The notes under the pieces are model-generated. The model was not told the DNA's origin. It searched no databases and worked only from the letters and a program-made list of their open reading frames with translations. This document shows, piece by piece, positions 8,635 to 17,427 of a DNA stretch of 64,000 nt (within the stretch, counting starts at the first letter, position 1; the number at the start of each line of letters is the position of its first letter). Position numbers and translations under genes: made by a program. This stretch comes from Nitrobacter sp. NHB1. GTDB taxonomy: Bacteria > Pseudomonadota > Alphaproteobacteria > Rhizobiales > Xanthobacteraceae. The DNA lies in contig NZ_JBAMDA010000001.1 in the NCBI RefSeq assembly GCF_036964665.1, positions 1,674,001 to 1,738,000 on the forward strand, in the 5' to 3' direction.

Positions 8635-9642
8635 CTATTGCCGCGCACGGCCGATCCGGTCGGTCAGGAACGACCGCAGCACCGCTTCATCATCGAACGC
8701 AAGCGTGACTGCGAAGGCAACGACGGCCTGCGCGAACGCTTTGAGGTTTTCGCTGTTGCGCAGTCGCGCCAGATCTTTTTCCGTCGTCACCAGCGTCAGA
8801 CCGTCCCGCTCGGCGGCGGTTTGCAGGTCCGCGACGTCGCGGTGCGAAAACGGATGATGGTCCGGAAATGCCCGCTCAGCGACCACATTGATGCCGCAGG
8901 TGCGCAGACTGCGGAAGAACCGCGCGGGATCGCCGATGCCGGCAAAGGCATAGACACGTCTGCCGCGCAACGCCGCAACCGACGCCTCGTCGGGCTTAAG
9001 CTGCGCCCGCAGCACAAGACTTCCCTGCGCGGCGATGCTTGCAGCAACGTCGTCCGCGGCGGTGCCAAAGCCGACGATCACGAGCGCATCGGTGCGGGCG
9101 AGTTGCGGCGGCAACGGCGCCCGCAGCGGTCCGGCCGGAAAAACCCGCTTGTTGCCGAGGCCGCGATCGCGGTCGATCACGATCAGCGAGATATCCTTCA
9201 CGAGTGCCGGATTCTGAAAGCCGTCGTCCATCAGGATCAGGCTCGCCCCCAGCGCGCGCGCCGGTGCGATGCCCGCCGCCCGTTGCCGTGACACGATCAC
9301 GGGAACCGTCCACGCCATCATCAACGGTTCGTCGCCGACATCGGCGGCCGTATGGCGATGCGGATCGACGCGCACCGGACCGTGCAGCCGCCCGCCATAG
9401 CCGCGACTGAGCACGATCGGCGTTTCGCCGAGCGAGCGGAGGATGCCGGCCAGCGCTATCACGGTGGGCGTCTTGCCGGCGCCGCCGACATGGTAGTTTC
9501 CGACGCAGATGACCGGCACCCCAGCGCGCGCACCCGGTCGCATCAACCGCCGCGTAGCGACCGCGCCGTAAAGCGCGCCAACGGGCATAAGCAACCGCGA
9601 GAGCAGCGATGGCGGCCGGTGCCAGAAGGCCGGCTCACGCAT
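8635..9642 (-). CDS. lpxK: Tetraacyldisaccharide 4'-kinase (LpxK)
   Basis: Inner-membrane kinase that phosphorylates the 4' position of the lipid A disaccharide. The 335-residue product has an N-terminal hydrophobic stretch (LLMPVGALYGAVATRRL) and the Walker A motif GNYHVGGAGKT at 48-58, then the LpxK blocks LSRGYGGRL and LILMDDGFQNP. ATG at 9642 overlaps the waaA stop by eight bases, so translation is probably coupled; the longer frame from 9714 would run over waaA. Last gene of the minus-strand lipid A cluster. Confidence 0.95.
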   Translation of the reverse strand: MREPAFWHRPPSLLSRLLMPVGALYGAVATRRLMRPGARAGVPVICVGNYHVGGAGKTPTVIALAGILRSLGETPIVLSRGYGGRLHGPVRVDPHRHTAADVGDEPLMMAWTVPVIVSRQRAAGIAPARALGASLILMDDGFQNPALVKDISLIVIDRDRGLGNKRVFPAGPLRAPLPPQLARTDALVIVGFGTAADDVAASIAAQGSLVLRAQLKPDEASVAALRGRRVYAFAGIGDPARFFRSLRTCGINVVAERAFPDHHPFSHRDVADLQTAAERDGLTLVTTEKDLARLRNSENLKAFAQAVVAFAVTLAFDDEAVLRSFLTDRIGRARQ

Positions 9643-10939
9643 CGGCCGCTCCTCGTTCCAGCCGCAACTGCAGCAGATACGGCTGGAGCGCGGCCAGCGT
9701 GCGATCCAGCGCACCGCCGAGCCGATCCACCACCTGCGCCGCTGCCGTCGCCGAGGCGTCGCGGGCGGCGGAATCGTTCAGCAGATGGCCGAGTTGCTTC
9801 GTCAGAGCTTCACCGTCGCCGGCCCGGCGCGCACCGCCCGCGCGGTCGAGCGCGTCATAGACGTCGGTGAAGTTGAAGACATGCGGCCCGTGCACGATGG
9901 AGGCATTGAGCTTGACCGCCTCGATCGGATTCTGGCCGCCGTGCGGCACCAGCGAACCGCCCATGAAAACGATCGGCGCCAGGCGGTAGAACAGTCCCAG
10001 TTCGCCCATGGTGTCGGCGATATAGATATCCGTCCTCGCCGTCGGCAATTCCTCCAGCGAGCGCCGCGCGGCTTGCGCGCCGGACGCCGCGATCATACGG
10101 GAGATCGCTTCGCCCCGACCGGGGTGGCGTGGAACGATCACGGTCAGCAGCGACGGGAAGTGAAGCGCCAGCGTCCGGTGCGCGTTGAGCAGGATCTCTT
10201 CCTCGCCCGGATGGGTCGACGCCGCCACCACCACCGGGCGGCCGCGGGTGACGAACAGCAGTCGTTCCAGCCTGGCCTCGTCGGCCGGCGGAGCCTGCAC
10301 GTCGAGCTTGAGGTTGCCGGTGACGATGACGTTACGGCTGCCGAGCATCGTGAAGCGCTCCGCGTCGATTTCGGACTGGGCGAGACAGATATCGAACCGA
10401 CCCAAAAGCGCCGCGATCGTTCCCGACATCCTGCGCCAGCGCGGGAACGAGCGATGCGACATCCGCCCGTTGATCAGCACCATCGGCAGACGGCGCGCGC
10501 CGCCAGCCAGAATCAGATTGGGCCACAGATCCGATTCGATGAAGAGCGCAAGACCTGGCTGCCAGTGATCGAGAAAGCGCGCCACGAAGCGCGGCGAATC
10601 GTAGGGGACATACTGGTGAATGATATCCGGCGGAAATCGCTTCGCGACAACGGCCGCCGAGGTCACGGTGCCCGACGTGAGTAGAATGCGGATATTCAGC
10701 GCCCGCAGCCGTTCGATCAGCGCGCCCGCGGCCAGCACTTCGCCGACGCTCGCGCCGTGAATCCAGACCAGCGGGCCTGCGGGGCGAAGCTGCCGGGCGA
10801 TGCCCCGCCGCTCGTCGATGCGCGCAGGATCTTCCTTGCCCTGCTTCAGCCGCCGCTTCAAAAGGGCCGGCGTCAACGGGGCGGCGGCGGCGGACAGTCT
10901 GCGGTAGAGGCGCAGCGTCGCCGGCATCGGGCTAGGCAT
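9635..10939 (-). CDS. waaA: 3-deoxy-D-manno-octulosonic acid (Kdo) transferase (WaaA)
   Basis: Glycosyltransferase adding Kdo from CMP-Kdo to lipid IVA. Length 434 residues fits WaaA. The N-terminal block GPLVWIHGASVGEVLAA holds the conserved acceptor-side glutamate, and the C-terminal nucleotide-sugar domain has GGSLVPHGGQNPIEAVKL. A second Met lies at residue 5. The start overlaps the stop of the upstream acyltransferase and the stop overlaps lpxK, so three enzymes of Kdo2-lipid A assembly are co-translated. Confidence 0.95.
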   Translation of the reverse strand: MPSPMPATLRLYRRLSAAAAPLTPALLKRRLKQGKEDPARIDERRGIARQLRPAGPLVWIHGASVGEVLAAGALIERLRALNIRILLTSGTVTSAAVVAKRFPPDIIHQYVPYDSPRFVARFLDHWQPGLALFIESDLWPNLILAGGARRLPMVLINGRMSHRSFPRWRRMSGTIAALLGRFDICLAQSEIDAERFTMLGSRNVIVTGNLKLDVQAPPADEARLERLLFVTRGRPVVVAASTHPGEEEILLNAHRTLALHFPSLLTVIVPRHPGRGEAISRMIAASGAQAARRSLEELPTARTDIYIADTMGELGLFYRLAPIVFMGGSLVPHGGQNPIEAVKLNASIVHGPHVFNFTDVYDALDRAGGARRAGDGEALTKQLGHLLNDSAARDASATAAAQVVDRLGGALDRTLAALQPYLLQLRLERGAADA

Positions 10940-11666
10940 GACCAGCCTCGTATTCGGGACCCGCCTCGGGTTCGGGCCGGCCGACCCTGGCGTAAGCGCG
11001 GCGCGTGGCGTCGTTCAATGTCGCCTCGAGCCGCGTCCTCAGCGCCTCCATCGTCTGCGCGTCGGCGTCGGGCGGAACCGAGATCGGCTCGCCGCCGACC
11101 AGAGCGCCGCGTCCGAACGGCAGGTTGATGGTGGTGTGATCCCAGTTGTCGAGGCGGATGAAACGGCTGGTCGCCATCGCAAACGGCATGATGGTCCGCC
11201 CGGATTCGCGCGCCAGCATGATGATGCCGAGGCCGGCGACGCGCGAGCGCTTCGGCACATCGGCGGTCAGGGCCATGTTGTAGTTCTCTTCGAGCGCGCG
11301 AACCATTTCCTTGAAGGCGCCGACGCCGCCCTTGCGATTAAACGCAGAGCCGTGGTCGCCGGAGCCGCGAACGGTTTCGATTCCGAGCCGCTCCGCCGCG
11401 AGCGCATTGAACTCCCCGTCGCGATGGCGCGAGATCAGGACCTTGCCGCGATGGTGCGCCCTCTTGATGAACGGCGTCATGAAATGCTGTCCGTGCCAGA
11501 ACGCGAGAATCACCGGCATCTCGGGCTCGACAATGTCGTAGACATCCTCCGGATCATAGCTGAACCTGTTAGTCAGCCAAACCAGCCGCAGAAAGCCCGC
11601 GGCCAGGAGGCCTGCGAACTGCTGAAACCAGCGGGCGCGCAGCAGATTGCGAAGCGGTTTTCTCAA
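10932..11666 (-). CDS. DUF374 lysophospholipid/lipid A acyltransferase family protein
   Basis: A 244-residue protein of the DUF374 family, a branch of the LPLAT acyltransferases. It has an N-terminal hydrophobic segment (FAGLLAAGFLRLVWL), then AFWHGQHFMTPF with the conserved histidine, SRHRDGEF, GSG and TADVPKRSRV, blocks that serve as the family signature. Its position between DUF4170 and waaA suggests it acylates a lipid A precursor, possibly with a long or very-long-chain acyl group, but the substrate is inference. Overlaps both neighbours by a few bases. Confidence 0.85.
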   Translation of the reverse strand: MRKPLRNLLRARWFQQFAGLLAAGFLRLVWLTNRFSYDPEDVYDIVEPEMPVILAFWHGQHFMTPFIKRAHHRGKVLISRHRDGEFNALAAERLGIETVRGSGDHGSAFNRKGGVGAFKEMVRALEENYNMALTADVPKRSRVAGLGIIMLARESGRTIMPFAMATSRFIRLDNWDHTTINLPFGRGALVGGEPISVPPDADAQTMEALRTRLEATLNDATRRAYARVGRPEPEAGPEYEAGHA

Positions 11667-11914
11667 CGGGCTGGCTTCGTATCTTGACCGGGGTCGAGCA
11701 GCCGATGGAGGTGCACGATGAAATACCGCATGTGAGCGTTATCGACCGTTTGCTGCGCCTTCGCCTGCCAGGCGGCATAGGCCGATGCGTAGTTCGGATA
11801 CAGGCCGACGATCTCGACCTCGTCGAGGTCCTTGAAGGTCGTATGCGCAAGATCGGTCAGTTCGCCCCCGATCACGAGATGGAGCAATTGCTGGGGCGGA
11901 CTGTCTGGCGGCAT
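11663..11914 (-). CDS. DUF4170 family small protein
   Basis: An 83-residue protein with the DUF4170 blocks LHLVIGGEL, VEIVGLYPNYASAYAAW and MRYFIVHLHRLLDP. No signal peptide or membrane segment. It overlaps the next gene by ATGA and lies 64 bases after cysQ. Its steady position within lipid A clusters of this bacterial group suggests a role in that pathway, but no biochemical function is known to me. Confidence 0.85.
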   Translation of the reverse strand: MPPDSPPQQLLHLVIGGELTDLAHTTFKDLDEVEIVGLYPNYASAYAAWQAKAQQTVDNAHMRYFIVHLHRLLDPGQDTKPAR

Positions 11915-11978
11915 TTACGCGTTGTCCTACTATGTCGCCGGCCATCAGGCAATTCCCACCAAAGTCCACCATCGGCTC

Positions 11979-12794
11979 TTACGACAACGGATGTCCTTGA
12001 AAATGCGTGAGAATGCGCGCGTGGCGAAGGCCGCCCGCCGCGACCAGCGCACCGTGCGTCACCTCGGCACGGTTATAGAGGATCGGCTCGCCCCCGAGCG
12101 ACGTCATTCTACCATTCGCCTCGTGCACGATCAAATCAGCGGCGGCGAGATCCCAGTCGCAGCTCTGGCCGCCGGCGAAGGCCGCATCGATGCGGCCGTC
12201 CGCGACGCGGCACAGCCGCAGCGCCAGAGAGCTGATCCGCGGGTGAAGCACGACATCGCCTCGCGGCCGGTCCAGCTTTTCCACAAGCGGCTTCGGTCCC
12301 GCTATCCTGGAAAAGACCAGAGCGTCGCCGGGCGTCGTCCGCACCGGAACGCCGTTGCACGACGCGCCCTGCCCGCGCGCGGCAAGGAAGAACTCGTCCG
12401 TGGCCGGCGCGAACACCGCCGCCAGCAGCGGCGAGGCGCCCTCGACCAGCGCGACGCTGACGCACCAGTCGTGGCGGCCGGCGAGATAGCCGCGCGTGCC
12501 GTCGATCGGATCGACGATCCAGACCCGCTGTTTGCCAAGCCGCGAGGGATCGTCGGGGCTTTCCTCGGACAGCCAGCCGTAATCCGGCGTCGCCGCGCGC
12601 AGTTTGCTTGCAATGAGATCGTTGACGGCGATGTCCGCCTCCGACACCGGCGATGACGTCCCCTTGGTCCAGGTCCGCAATTCGGTGCGAAACATCGCGC
12701 GCGCCAGACCGCCCGCCTCGCGCACCGTCTCGATCAATAAAGCGCGGTTCCGCGCCAGAAGGTCGTCGCGGCCGTCGGTGTTAGCGCCCGCCAA
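11979..12794 (-). CDS. cysQ: 3'(2'),5'-bisphosphate nucleotidase CysQ / inositol monophosphatase family
   Basis: Metal-dependent phosphatase of the inositol monophosphatase superfamily, in CysQ removing the 3' phosphate from 3'-phosphoadenosine 5'-phosphate. The 271-residue protein has the metal-binding glutamates in WLSEES, the signature WIVDPIDGTRGYLAG, and the second motif CDWDLAAADLIVHEANG. It overlaps the pmbA stop by 14 bases. Members in lipid A clusters could act on another phosphorylated substrate; the sequence does not settle this. Confidence 0.87.
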   Translation of the reverse strand: MAGANTDGRDDLLARNRALLIETVREAGGLARAMFRTELRTWTKGTSSPVSEADIAVNDLIASKLRAATPDYGWLSEESPDDPSRLGKQRVWIVDPIDGTRGYLAGRHDWCVSVALVEGASPLLAAVFAPATDEFFLAARGQGASCNGVPVRTTPGDALVFSRIAGPKPLVEKLDRPRGDVVLHPRISSLALRLCRVADGRIDAAFAGGQSCDWDLAAADLIVHEANGRMTSLGGEPILYNRAEVTHGALVAAGGLRHARILTHFQGHPLS

Positions 12795-14172
12795 CCGTCA
12801 GCCCTTCGATGCGCACGGTCGGCGCGTTGGTCGCGTAGCGGAATGCGAGGTCGTTGGCGGGCGTCAGCGACTTGAACATCTCGATCAGATGTCCGGCGAT
12901 GGTGATCTCGCTGACCGGATAGGTGATCTCGCCGTTCTCGATCCAGAATCCGGAGGCGCCGCGGCTGTAGTCGCCGGTCACGCCGTTGACGCCGGATCCG
13001 ATCAGGTCGGTGACGTAGAAGCCCTGCTTGATGTCGGCGATCAGCTCGGTAGGCGTCATCTGTCCCGCTTCGAGATGCAGGTTGTACGATCCCGGCGACG
13101 GCGACGACGAGACGCCGCGGTGGGCGTGACCGGTCGTCGTCAGACCGAGTTCGCGCGCGGTCGCCGAATCCAGCAGCCACGACGTCAGGACGCCGTCGTC
13201 GATCACCGCGAGCTTCTTGGTCGCGACACCTTCGGCGTCGAAGGATTGCGAGCGCAGCCCGCGCAGGCGCAGCGGATCGTCGACGATCCGGATTCCCTTC
13301 GCGAACAACTGCTGGCCGAGCCGGTCTTTCAGGAAACTGGTCTTGCGCGCGACTGAAGCGCCATTGGCCGCGCCGACGACATGACCCACCAGCGAACCCG
13401 CGACGCGAGGGTCGAACACGACCGGCACCTTGCAGGTGGAAACCTTGCGCGGGTTGGCGCGCGCCACGGTGCGCTCGCCGGCGCTGCGGCCGATGCTAGC
13501 CGGAGACATGAGATCGGAGGCATGAAGCGCGGAGGTGTAGTCGTAATCGCGTTCCATGCCGGTGCCGTCGCCGACGATCGCCATCATCGAGATGCCCTGA
13601 CTCGAGCGCAGATAGGATCCGCAGAAACCGGTGCTTGTCACCAGCACCATGCCGCCGATGCCGGCGGACGCCGACGCACCACCGGATTTGGTAACGCCCT
13701 TGACCGCAAGACCCGCCGCCTCGGCCTCGACCGCGCGGCGCTCGAGTTCTTCCGTCGACGGCGTCACCCGGTCGAGCAAATCCAGATCGGGGAAATTCCG
13801 CGCCAGCAATGCCGGATCGGCCAGCCCGACATATTGGTCATCGGGCGCAACGCGCGCCATCGCGACCGCGCGTTCGACGAGCTTCGCAACGTTGTCGCCG
13901 CCGACATCGTTGGTCGAGACGGTGGCCTGCCGCCGTCCCACCAGCACACGCAGCCCGACGTCATCGCTCTCCGATCGCTCCGATTCCTCGACGCGGCCGT
14001 CGCGAACCTCGACGCCTTGCGAGACGCCACGCACCGCGACCGCGTCCGCAGCGTCGGCGCCTGCGCGCTTCGCGGCCTCGACCAGCCGCTCGGCAAGTTG
14101 AGTGAGCGCGGATTGATCGAAGAGTTCGGAAGCGGCGGATTTCGACGATGACGAATTTGGTGAAGAGATCAC
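12781..14172 (-). CDS. pmbA: TldE/PmbA metalloprotease subunit homologue
   Basis: Member of the TldD/TldE (PmbA) family, which process peptides such as microcins and act on unfolded peptides; TldE is the subunit without the HExxxH zinc site, and I see none here. The product is 463 residues from GTG 14172 (ISSPNSSSSKSAASELFDQ follows). The track beginning at an upstream codon 14223 adds 17 residues without support. Family blocks: ADAADAVAVRGVSQGVEVRDG, ESDDVGLRVLVG and near the end GSGVNGVTGDYSRGASGFWIENG. First gene of the minus-strand run leading into the lipid A genes. A TldD partner is not in the window. Confidence 0.92.
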   Translation of the reverse strand: MISSPNSSSSKSAASELFDQSALTQLAERLVEAAKRAGADAADAVAVRGVSQGVEVRDGRVEESERSESDDVGLRVLVGRRQATVSTNDVGGDNVAKLVERAVAMARVAPDDQYVGLADPALLARNFPDLDLLDRVTPSTEELERRAVEAEAAGLAVKGVTKSGGASASAGIGGMVLVTSTGFCGSYLRSSQGISMMAIVGDGTGMERDYDYTSALHASDLMSPASIGRSAGERTVARANPRKVSTCKVPVVFDPRVAGSLVGHVVGAANGASVARKTSFLKDRLGQQLFAKGIRIVDDPLRLRGLRSQSFDAEGVATKKLAVIDDGVLTSWLLDSATARELGLTTTGHAHRGVSSSPSPGSYNLHLEAGQMTPTELIADIKQGFYVTDLIGSGVNGVTGDYSRGASGFWIENGEITYPVSEITIAGHLIEMFKSLTPANDLAFRYATNAPTVRIEGLTVGGR

Positions 14173-14302
14173 GAACAAAATCCCGGAGATTCGAGCAAGG
14201 CCTGCGCGCGAGCAGCCCGTCATGAGATGTGCTTATTTTATGCGGACTTCAAGCATTCAATGAAGCGGGTGTCGAGGATTTTCCGCGCGCCGGCAAGGTC
14301 CC

Positions 14303-14337
14303 GTCAATCATGTCGGCCAAGGGTCTGTCAATCATGT
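14303..14337. repeat. Direct repeat of 11 bases in an intergenic region
   Basis: The word gtcaatcatgt occurs at 14303-14313 and 14327-14337, 24 bases apart, in the 284-base divergent region between pmbA and the DUF6101 gene. The rest of that region shows no coding sequence; it also holds a TTAA-N9-TTAA pair near 14366-14382. Confidence 0.45.
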
Positions 14338-14456
14338 GCGCGAACGACAGGCAGCGTACCTTCGATTAACCAGCCTTGTTAAGCGAATCCGGATCGCGCT
14401 CTGGCAAGCTCTCACCCATCGACCGGGAACATAATCCCGGCGGGGAGACCGAAGCC

Positions 14457-14978
14457 GTGAGGCGTCAAACAGCAACAAGCGGGATCAATCCCGCCGGGTC
14501 GAGCCGTGGCTTGCGGCTCGACCCTCTCTCACTGCCCGTCAGTTTCGCCGCACGCGACAGCCGCGCCGACGGCGGCGTCCGGCAGATCGAACTTCATCGC
14601 GAACGCGTGACGCTGCACCGCGTCGTGCACGGCATGCAGATGACGATCAATGTGCGCGTCAAAGAATTCATCGGCGTTACGGTGCGCGACACTGCCGAAG
14701 GGCGAGCGCTCGTTCTGCTTCACCGCGATCCATCGCTCGCCATTCCCCTTCTCGTGACCGAGGACGCTACTGAGCGTGCCGCCGCGTGGCAAGCCTGGAG
14801 CGAGATCCTCGCGCTTCCGCAACTCGCCGACGACAAACGCGACCCGGCGCCGCGTCGACGGCGGAGCAATGCGATCCGTGAACGGCGTCCGACCTTCCTG
14901 GTGCGCCGCCGCAGCGGCTATTTGCTCAGCCCTGCGGCCGTCTATCGGGACGAACGCGAAATCATCGCACGGAACTAA
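14457..14978 (+). CDS. DUF6101 family protein
   Basis: A 173-residue soluble protein matching DUF6101 of the Bradyrhizobium group: RRQTATSGINPAGSSRGLRL at the start, RADGGVRQIELHRERVTLHR in the middle, and a basic C-terminus with RRRRSNAIRERRPTFL ending EREIIARN. Function unknown. The GTG at 14457 has GGGGAGA seven bases upstream; the ATG at 14376 would add 27 residues before the conserved start. Transcribed divergently from pmbA. Confidence 0.82.
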   Translation: MRRQTATSGINPAGSSRGLRLDPLSLPVSFAARDSRADGGVRQIELHRERVTLHRVVHGMQMTINVRVKEFIGVTVRDTAEGRALVLLHRDPSLAIPLLVTEDATERAAAWQAWSEILALPQLADDKRDPAPRRRRSNAIRERRPTFLVRRRSGYLLSPAAVYRDEREIIARN

Positions 14979-15185
14979 TGCGTTTCACGCCTGGAAGGAA
15001 ACATCTCGACTGTCCGTCATTGCCGAGCTCTTCCTCAATCCTGAGAGCCGGAACGATCATAAGCTATATTTATGGCAGGTCAGCATGGAACTAAAATCAG
15101 AAAGCCTCCCGCTTGGTGGCTTGTCTTGCAACGATTCGGACGTATATTCGCTCTGAAGCAATGTCCATGGAACGTAGGGGCGGTT

Positions 15186-15473
15186 GTGATCTTCGACTTT
15201 AGCCCGAAAGTACTTGTTCTCGCTGTCACAGCATTGGGGATGAGTGCCAGCAGCAGTTATGCGCAATCGCGCTGGCCTGATACGCAGAACGTGAATGAAT
15301 GCACGCAACTGCAAAATCCGGACGATACGCGGCGATGCATTGAAGCTTATCAAGGAGCTTCCACCAGCGCGACTTCGCCCATGCAACAAACCAGCCCCTT
15401 GCTTCTGCCAAGGCCCGCAACGCCGGCCGCGCCGAGTGGTCAAGCTGCTCCACCGCGCTTAGCGCCAAGATAA
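15186..15473 (+). CDS. Small secreted protein of unknown function
   Basis: From GTG 15186 (GGGG about five bases upstream) a 95-residue product begins with a signal peptide (IFDFSPKVLVLAVTALGMSA, cleavage near SYAQ), then WPDTQNVNECTQLQNPDDTRRCIEAYQG with two cysteines, and a proline- and alanine-rich tail. I do not recognise the family. An ATG at 15072 lies in frame, but the residues it adds are not signal-like. Neighbours are DUF6101 and RNase T2; the 209 bases after it show no gene. Confidence 0.55.
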   Translation: MIFDFSPKVLVLAVTALGMSASSSYAQSRWPDTQNVNECTQLQNPDDTRRCIEAYQGASTSATSPMQQTSPLLLPRPATPAAPSGQAAPPRLAPR

Positions 15474-15682
15474 AGACTTTAAAAAGCCAGCCACCAACGC
15501 AGAAGCCCATATCATTCTGAGGGCGGGGTGTTATGGCGGCCGTGCCGCTCGAGCCGCCATTATTGTTGGTTGATACCGTGCTTCGCCGGATACCGACAAA
15601 CGAGACTTCAAAGCCTCCAAAAAAGCCTTGAATCACCCAATTCGCTGCATGAGAACCCTGATTCTCAACAGGCCCCAGAGCG

Positions 15683-16375
15683 CTATTCGCCGCGCATCGG
15701 CGGCAGCACCACCTGGTCCCTGCGGCAGGCGCGGCGGTCGATTTCCTCGCAGGCGCGGAATTGCAGGTCCTTGTTCATGCAGATCCGCACCTCGCTGAGC
15801 CTGGTCCGGTCGCAGATCACCGCGATCGCGGAATGGCTGAGGCCCGGATTGTCCTTGATGAAGGCCTCCTCGATGGCGTCGGGCGCAATGCTCTTCGGCG
15901 CCGTAAGATCGAGGAATTCCGCAGGAATCGTCACCGCGGCGCGCGCTTTGCGGACCGTCTCGAAATAGGCCTGCGCGCCGAGCCCCGAGCAGGTGCCGTG
16001 CTTGTCCCACTCGCTGTAGATCAGACCGGGGGCCGGCATCAGGTCCAGCATCGAGGACATGATACGGCGATCGAGCCGCGGCGCGGGGCGCTCGCAATAA
16101 TCCGGAAAGCCGTGCTCGTATTGCGGCCAAAGGCCGTGCACCACGAAAGCGAACGGCCGCCCGCCGCACTGGGCCTGCTGCGACCGGCTGGTGTTGCCGC
16201 GCTCCGCAGCAGTCGCGCAGAACGACGGCGACCATGACAGCGACAGCACATAGAAATCGAATGCGCCCGGCGCGTTCTGGCGATGGTCCTTTGCCGCCGC
16301 GCCACCCGACCACCCCGCGAGCAGGATCAGCCACGACAGAACAGGCGCGGCCACCGCGCGAGACACCCACCTCAT
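15683..16375 (-). CDS. Ribonuclease T2 family protein, periplasmic
   Basis: Endoribonuclease without base specificity, working through two active-site histidine motifs. CAS1 is seen as FVVHGLWPQYEHG and CAS2 as SEWDKHGTCSG, both intact. The 230-residue product has a signal peptide (AAPVLSWLILLAGWSGGAAA) and several cysteines, as expected for an exported enzyme. ATG 16375 with GGGAG upstream is preferred to the Met at 16417. Probably scavenges RNA in the periplasm (family knowledge). Confidence 0.92.
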   Translation of the reverse strand: MRWVSRAVAAPVLSWLILLAGWSGGAAAKDHRQNAPGAFDFYVLSLSWSPSFCATAAERGNTSRSQQAQCGGRPFAFVVHGLWPQYEHGFPDYCERPAPRLDRRIMSSMLDLMPAPGLIYSEWDKHGTCSGLGAQAYFETVRKARAAVTIPAEFLDLTAPKSIAPDAIEEAFIKDNPGLSHSAIAVICDRTRLSEVRICMNKDLQFRACEEIDRRACRRDQVVLPPMRGE

Positions 16376-16483
16376 AAAGCCCAACTCCCAGCCCGGCCGA
16401 AATCCGGCCCCGCGCAAGACCCTTTCAAAAACAACAGATCAGCCAACTATAACATAGCGGACCGAAGCGGCCGGAAAAAGCTC

Positions 16484-16939
16484 TCAAGGCTGCGCGGCGC
16501 GGCAACCCGGGTTGTAGGCCCAGTTGCGATCGAGGCCGATCACGCACCACTCGACGCCCTGCCCCATGCTGGCAAACCCGCCATCCTCGATGATCGAATA
16601 ATGCACGGTGCGGACCTTGCCGTCGCTGATCATCGCGTCGGCGGTGCAGTAACGGCGCGGGATGTTGTCGGACTGCCGGGGCCGGAACGCCGTTTCATGG
16701 ACGTTGCCATAGGCCGTGATCCGCAGCGGGGAATTCCAGAAGGTGCTTTCCTTCTCCCAGAATTCCGATGTGATGGTCGGCAGCCCGGCCTCGCAACTCG
16801 CCACCCGTCCCTCATAGCCCGGTCCGAACAGAGGGAAATTGACGGCCTGCGCCGCCGGCATGGCGGCGAATAGCCCCAACGCCGCGCCGAGTGCCGCGGC
16901 AAAGCCGGCTTTCTTCAAGGATGTGATAAGGTTGCGCAT
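16484..16939 (-). CDS. Conserved secreted protein of unknown function
   Basis: From ATG 16939 a 151-residue product with a signal peptide (KKAGFAAALGAALGLFAAMP, cleavage near AQAV), then a domain with four or more cysteines (VASCEAGLP, RRYCTADAM, VEWCVIGLD, NPGCRAAQ) that suggests two disulphides. Blocks SEFWEKESTFWNSPLRI and HYSIIEDGGFASMGQGVEWC stand out. I recognise it only as a conserved hypothetical type of this group. Lies 108 bases before RNase T2 on the same strand. Confidence 0.72.
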   Translation of the reverse strand: MRNLITSLKKAGFAAALGAALGLFAAMPAAQAVNFPLFGPGYEGRVASCEAGLPTITSEFWEKESTFWNSPLRITAYGNVHETAFRPRQSDNIPRRYCTADAMISDGKVRTVHYSIIEDGGFASMGQGVEWCVIGLDRNWAYNPGCRAAQP

Positions 16940-17103
16940 GGAGCATCCGCCGGTGATCCGAGCATGGACGGTGCCGCGAAGCCAGCGCAAGGTCAAGTGC
17001 GGCAGAGCAACACCCACCGCCTAACTCCATAATGACCGGCTTGCCGTTCTTTTCATGGCCCGCGCGGCGTTCTAAGGTTTGAATCGCAACGATGGAGATG
17101 ACA

Positions 17104-17394
17104 ATGAAATTGCTCGGAGCGGCTTTGCTGGCGGCAATGACCGGCGTGCTGGTTTGCGGACCGGCGCAGGCCGACTGGGTGCCGCCGGTCAAGGGCAACG
17201 ACACCGGCGGAATCATCTCCTATTCGGTGGCGCATCAGGCCGATGTCCGCACCATCGCGGTCGACCACTGCGCGCGCTACGGCAAGGTGGCGAAATTCCT
17301 CGGCGTCCAGGCCTATCCGGGCGGCTACATCTCGTTCGCGTGCCGCTGGGTGCCCTATGGCCCCGACCAGCCGCCGCTGCGGACCCGCTACTGA
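17104..17394 (+). CDS. Small secreted protein of unknown function
   Basis: A 96-residue product from ATG 17104 (GGAG six bases upstream) with a signal peptide ending near CGPAQADW. The mature part of about 70 residues has VKGNDTGGIISYSVAH, an HCARYGKVAKF block and FACRWVPYG, so two cysteines could pair. No family name recalled. It lies 33 bases before the DUF3617 gene on the same strand and may share its transcript. Confidence 0.68.
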   Translation: MKLLGAALLAAMTGVLVCGPAQADWVPPVKGNDTGGIISYSVAHQADVRTIAVDHCARYGKVAKFLGVQAYPGGYISFACRWVPYGPDQPPLRTRY

Positions 17395-17427
17395 GCAGCA
17401 ACGCTGTTCCAACCGACGGAGCCTGCG

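Noticed and set aside
14366-14382. TTAA pair before the DUF6101 gene as a CtrA site
   Set aside because: Spacing is nine bases, not seven; the match is too weak.
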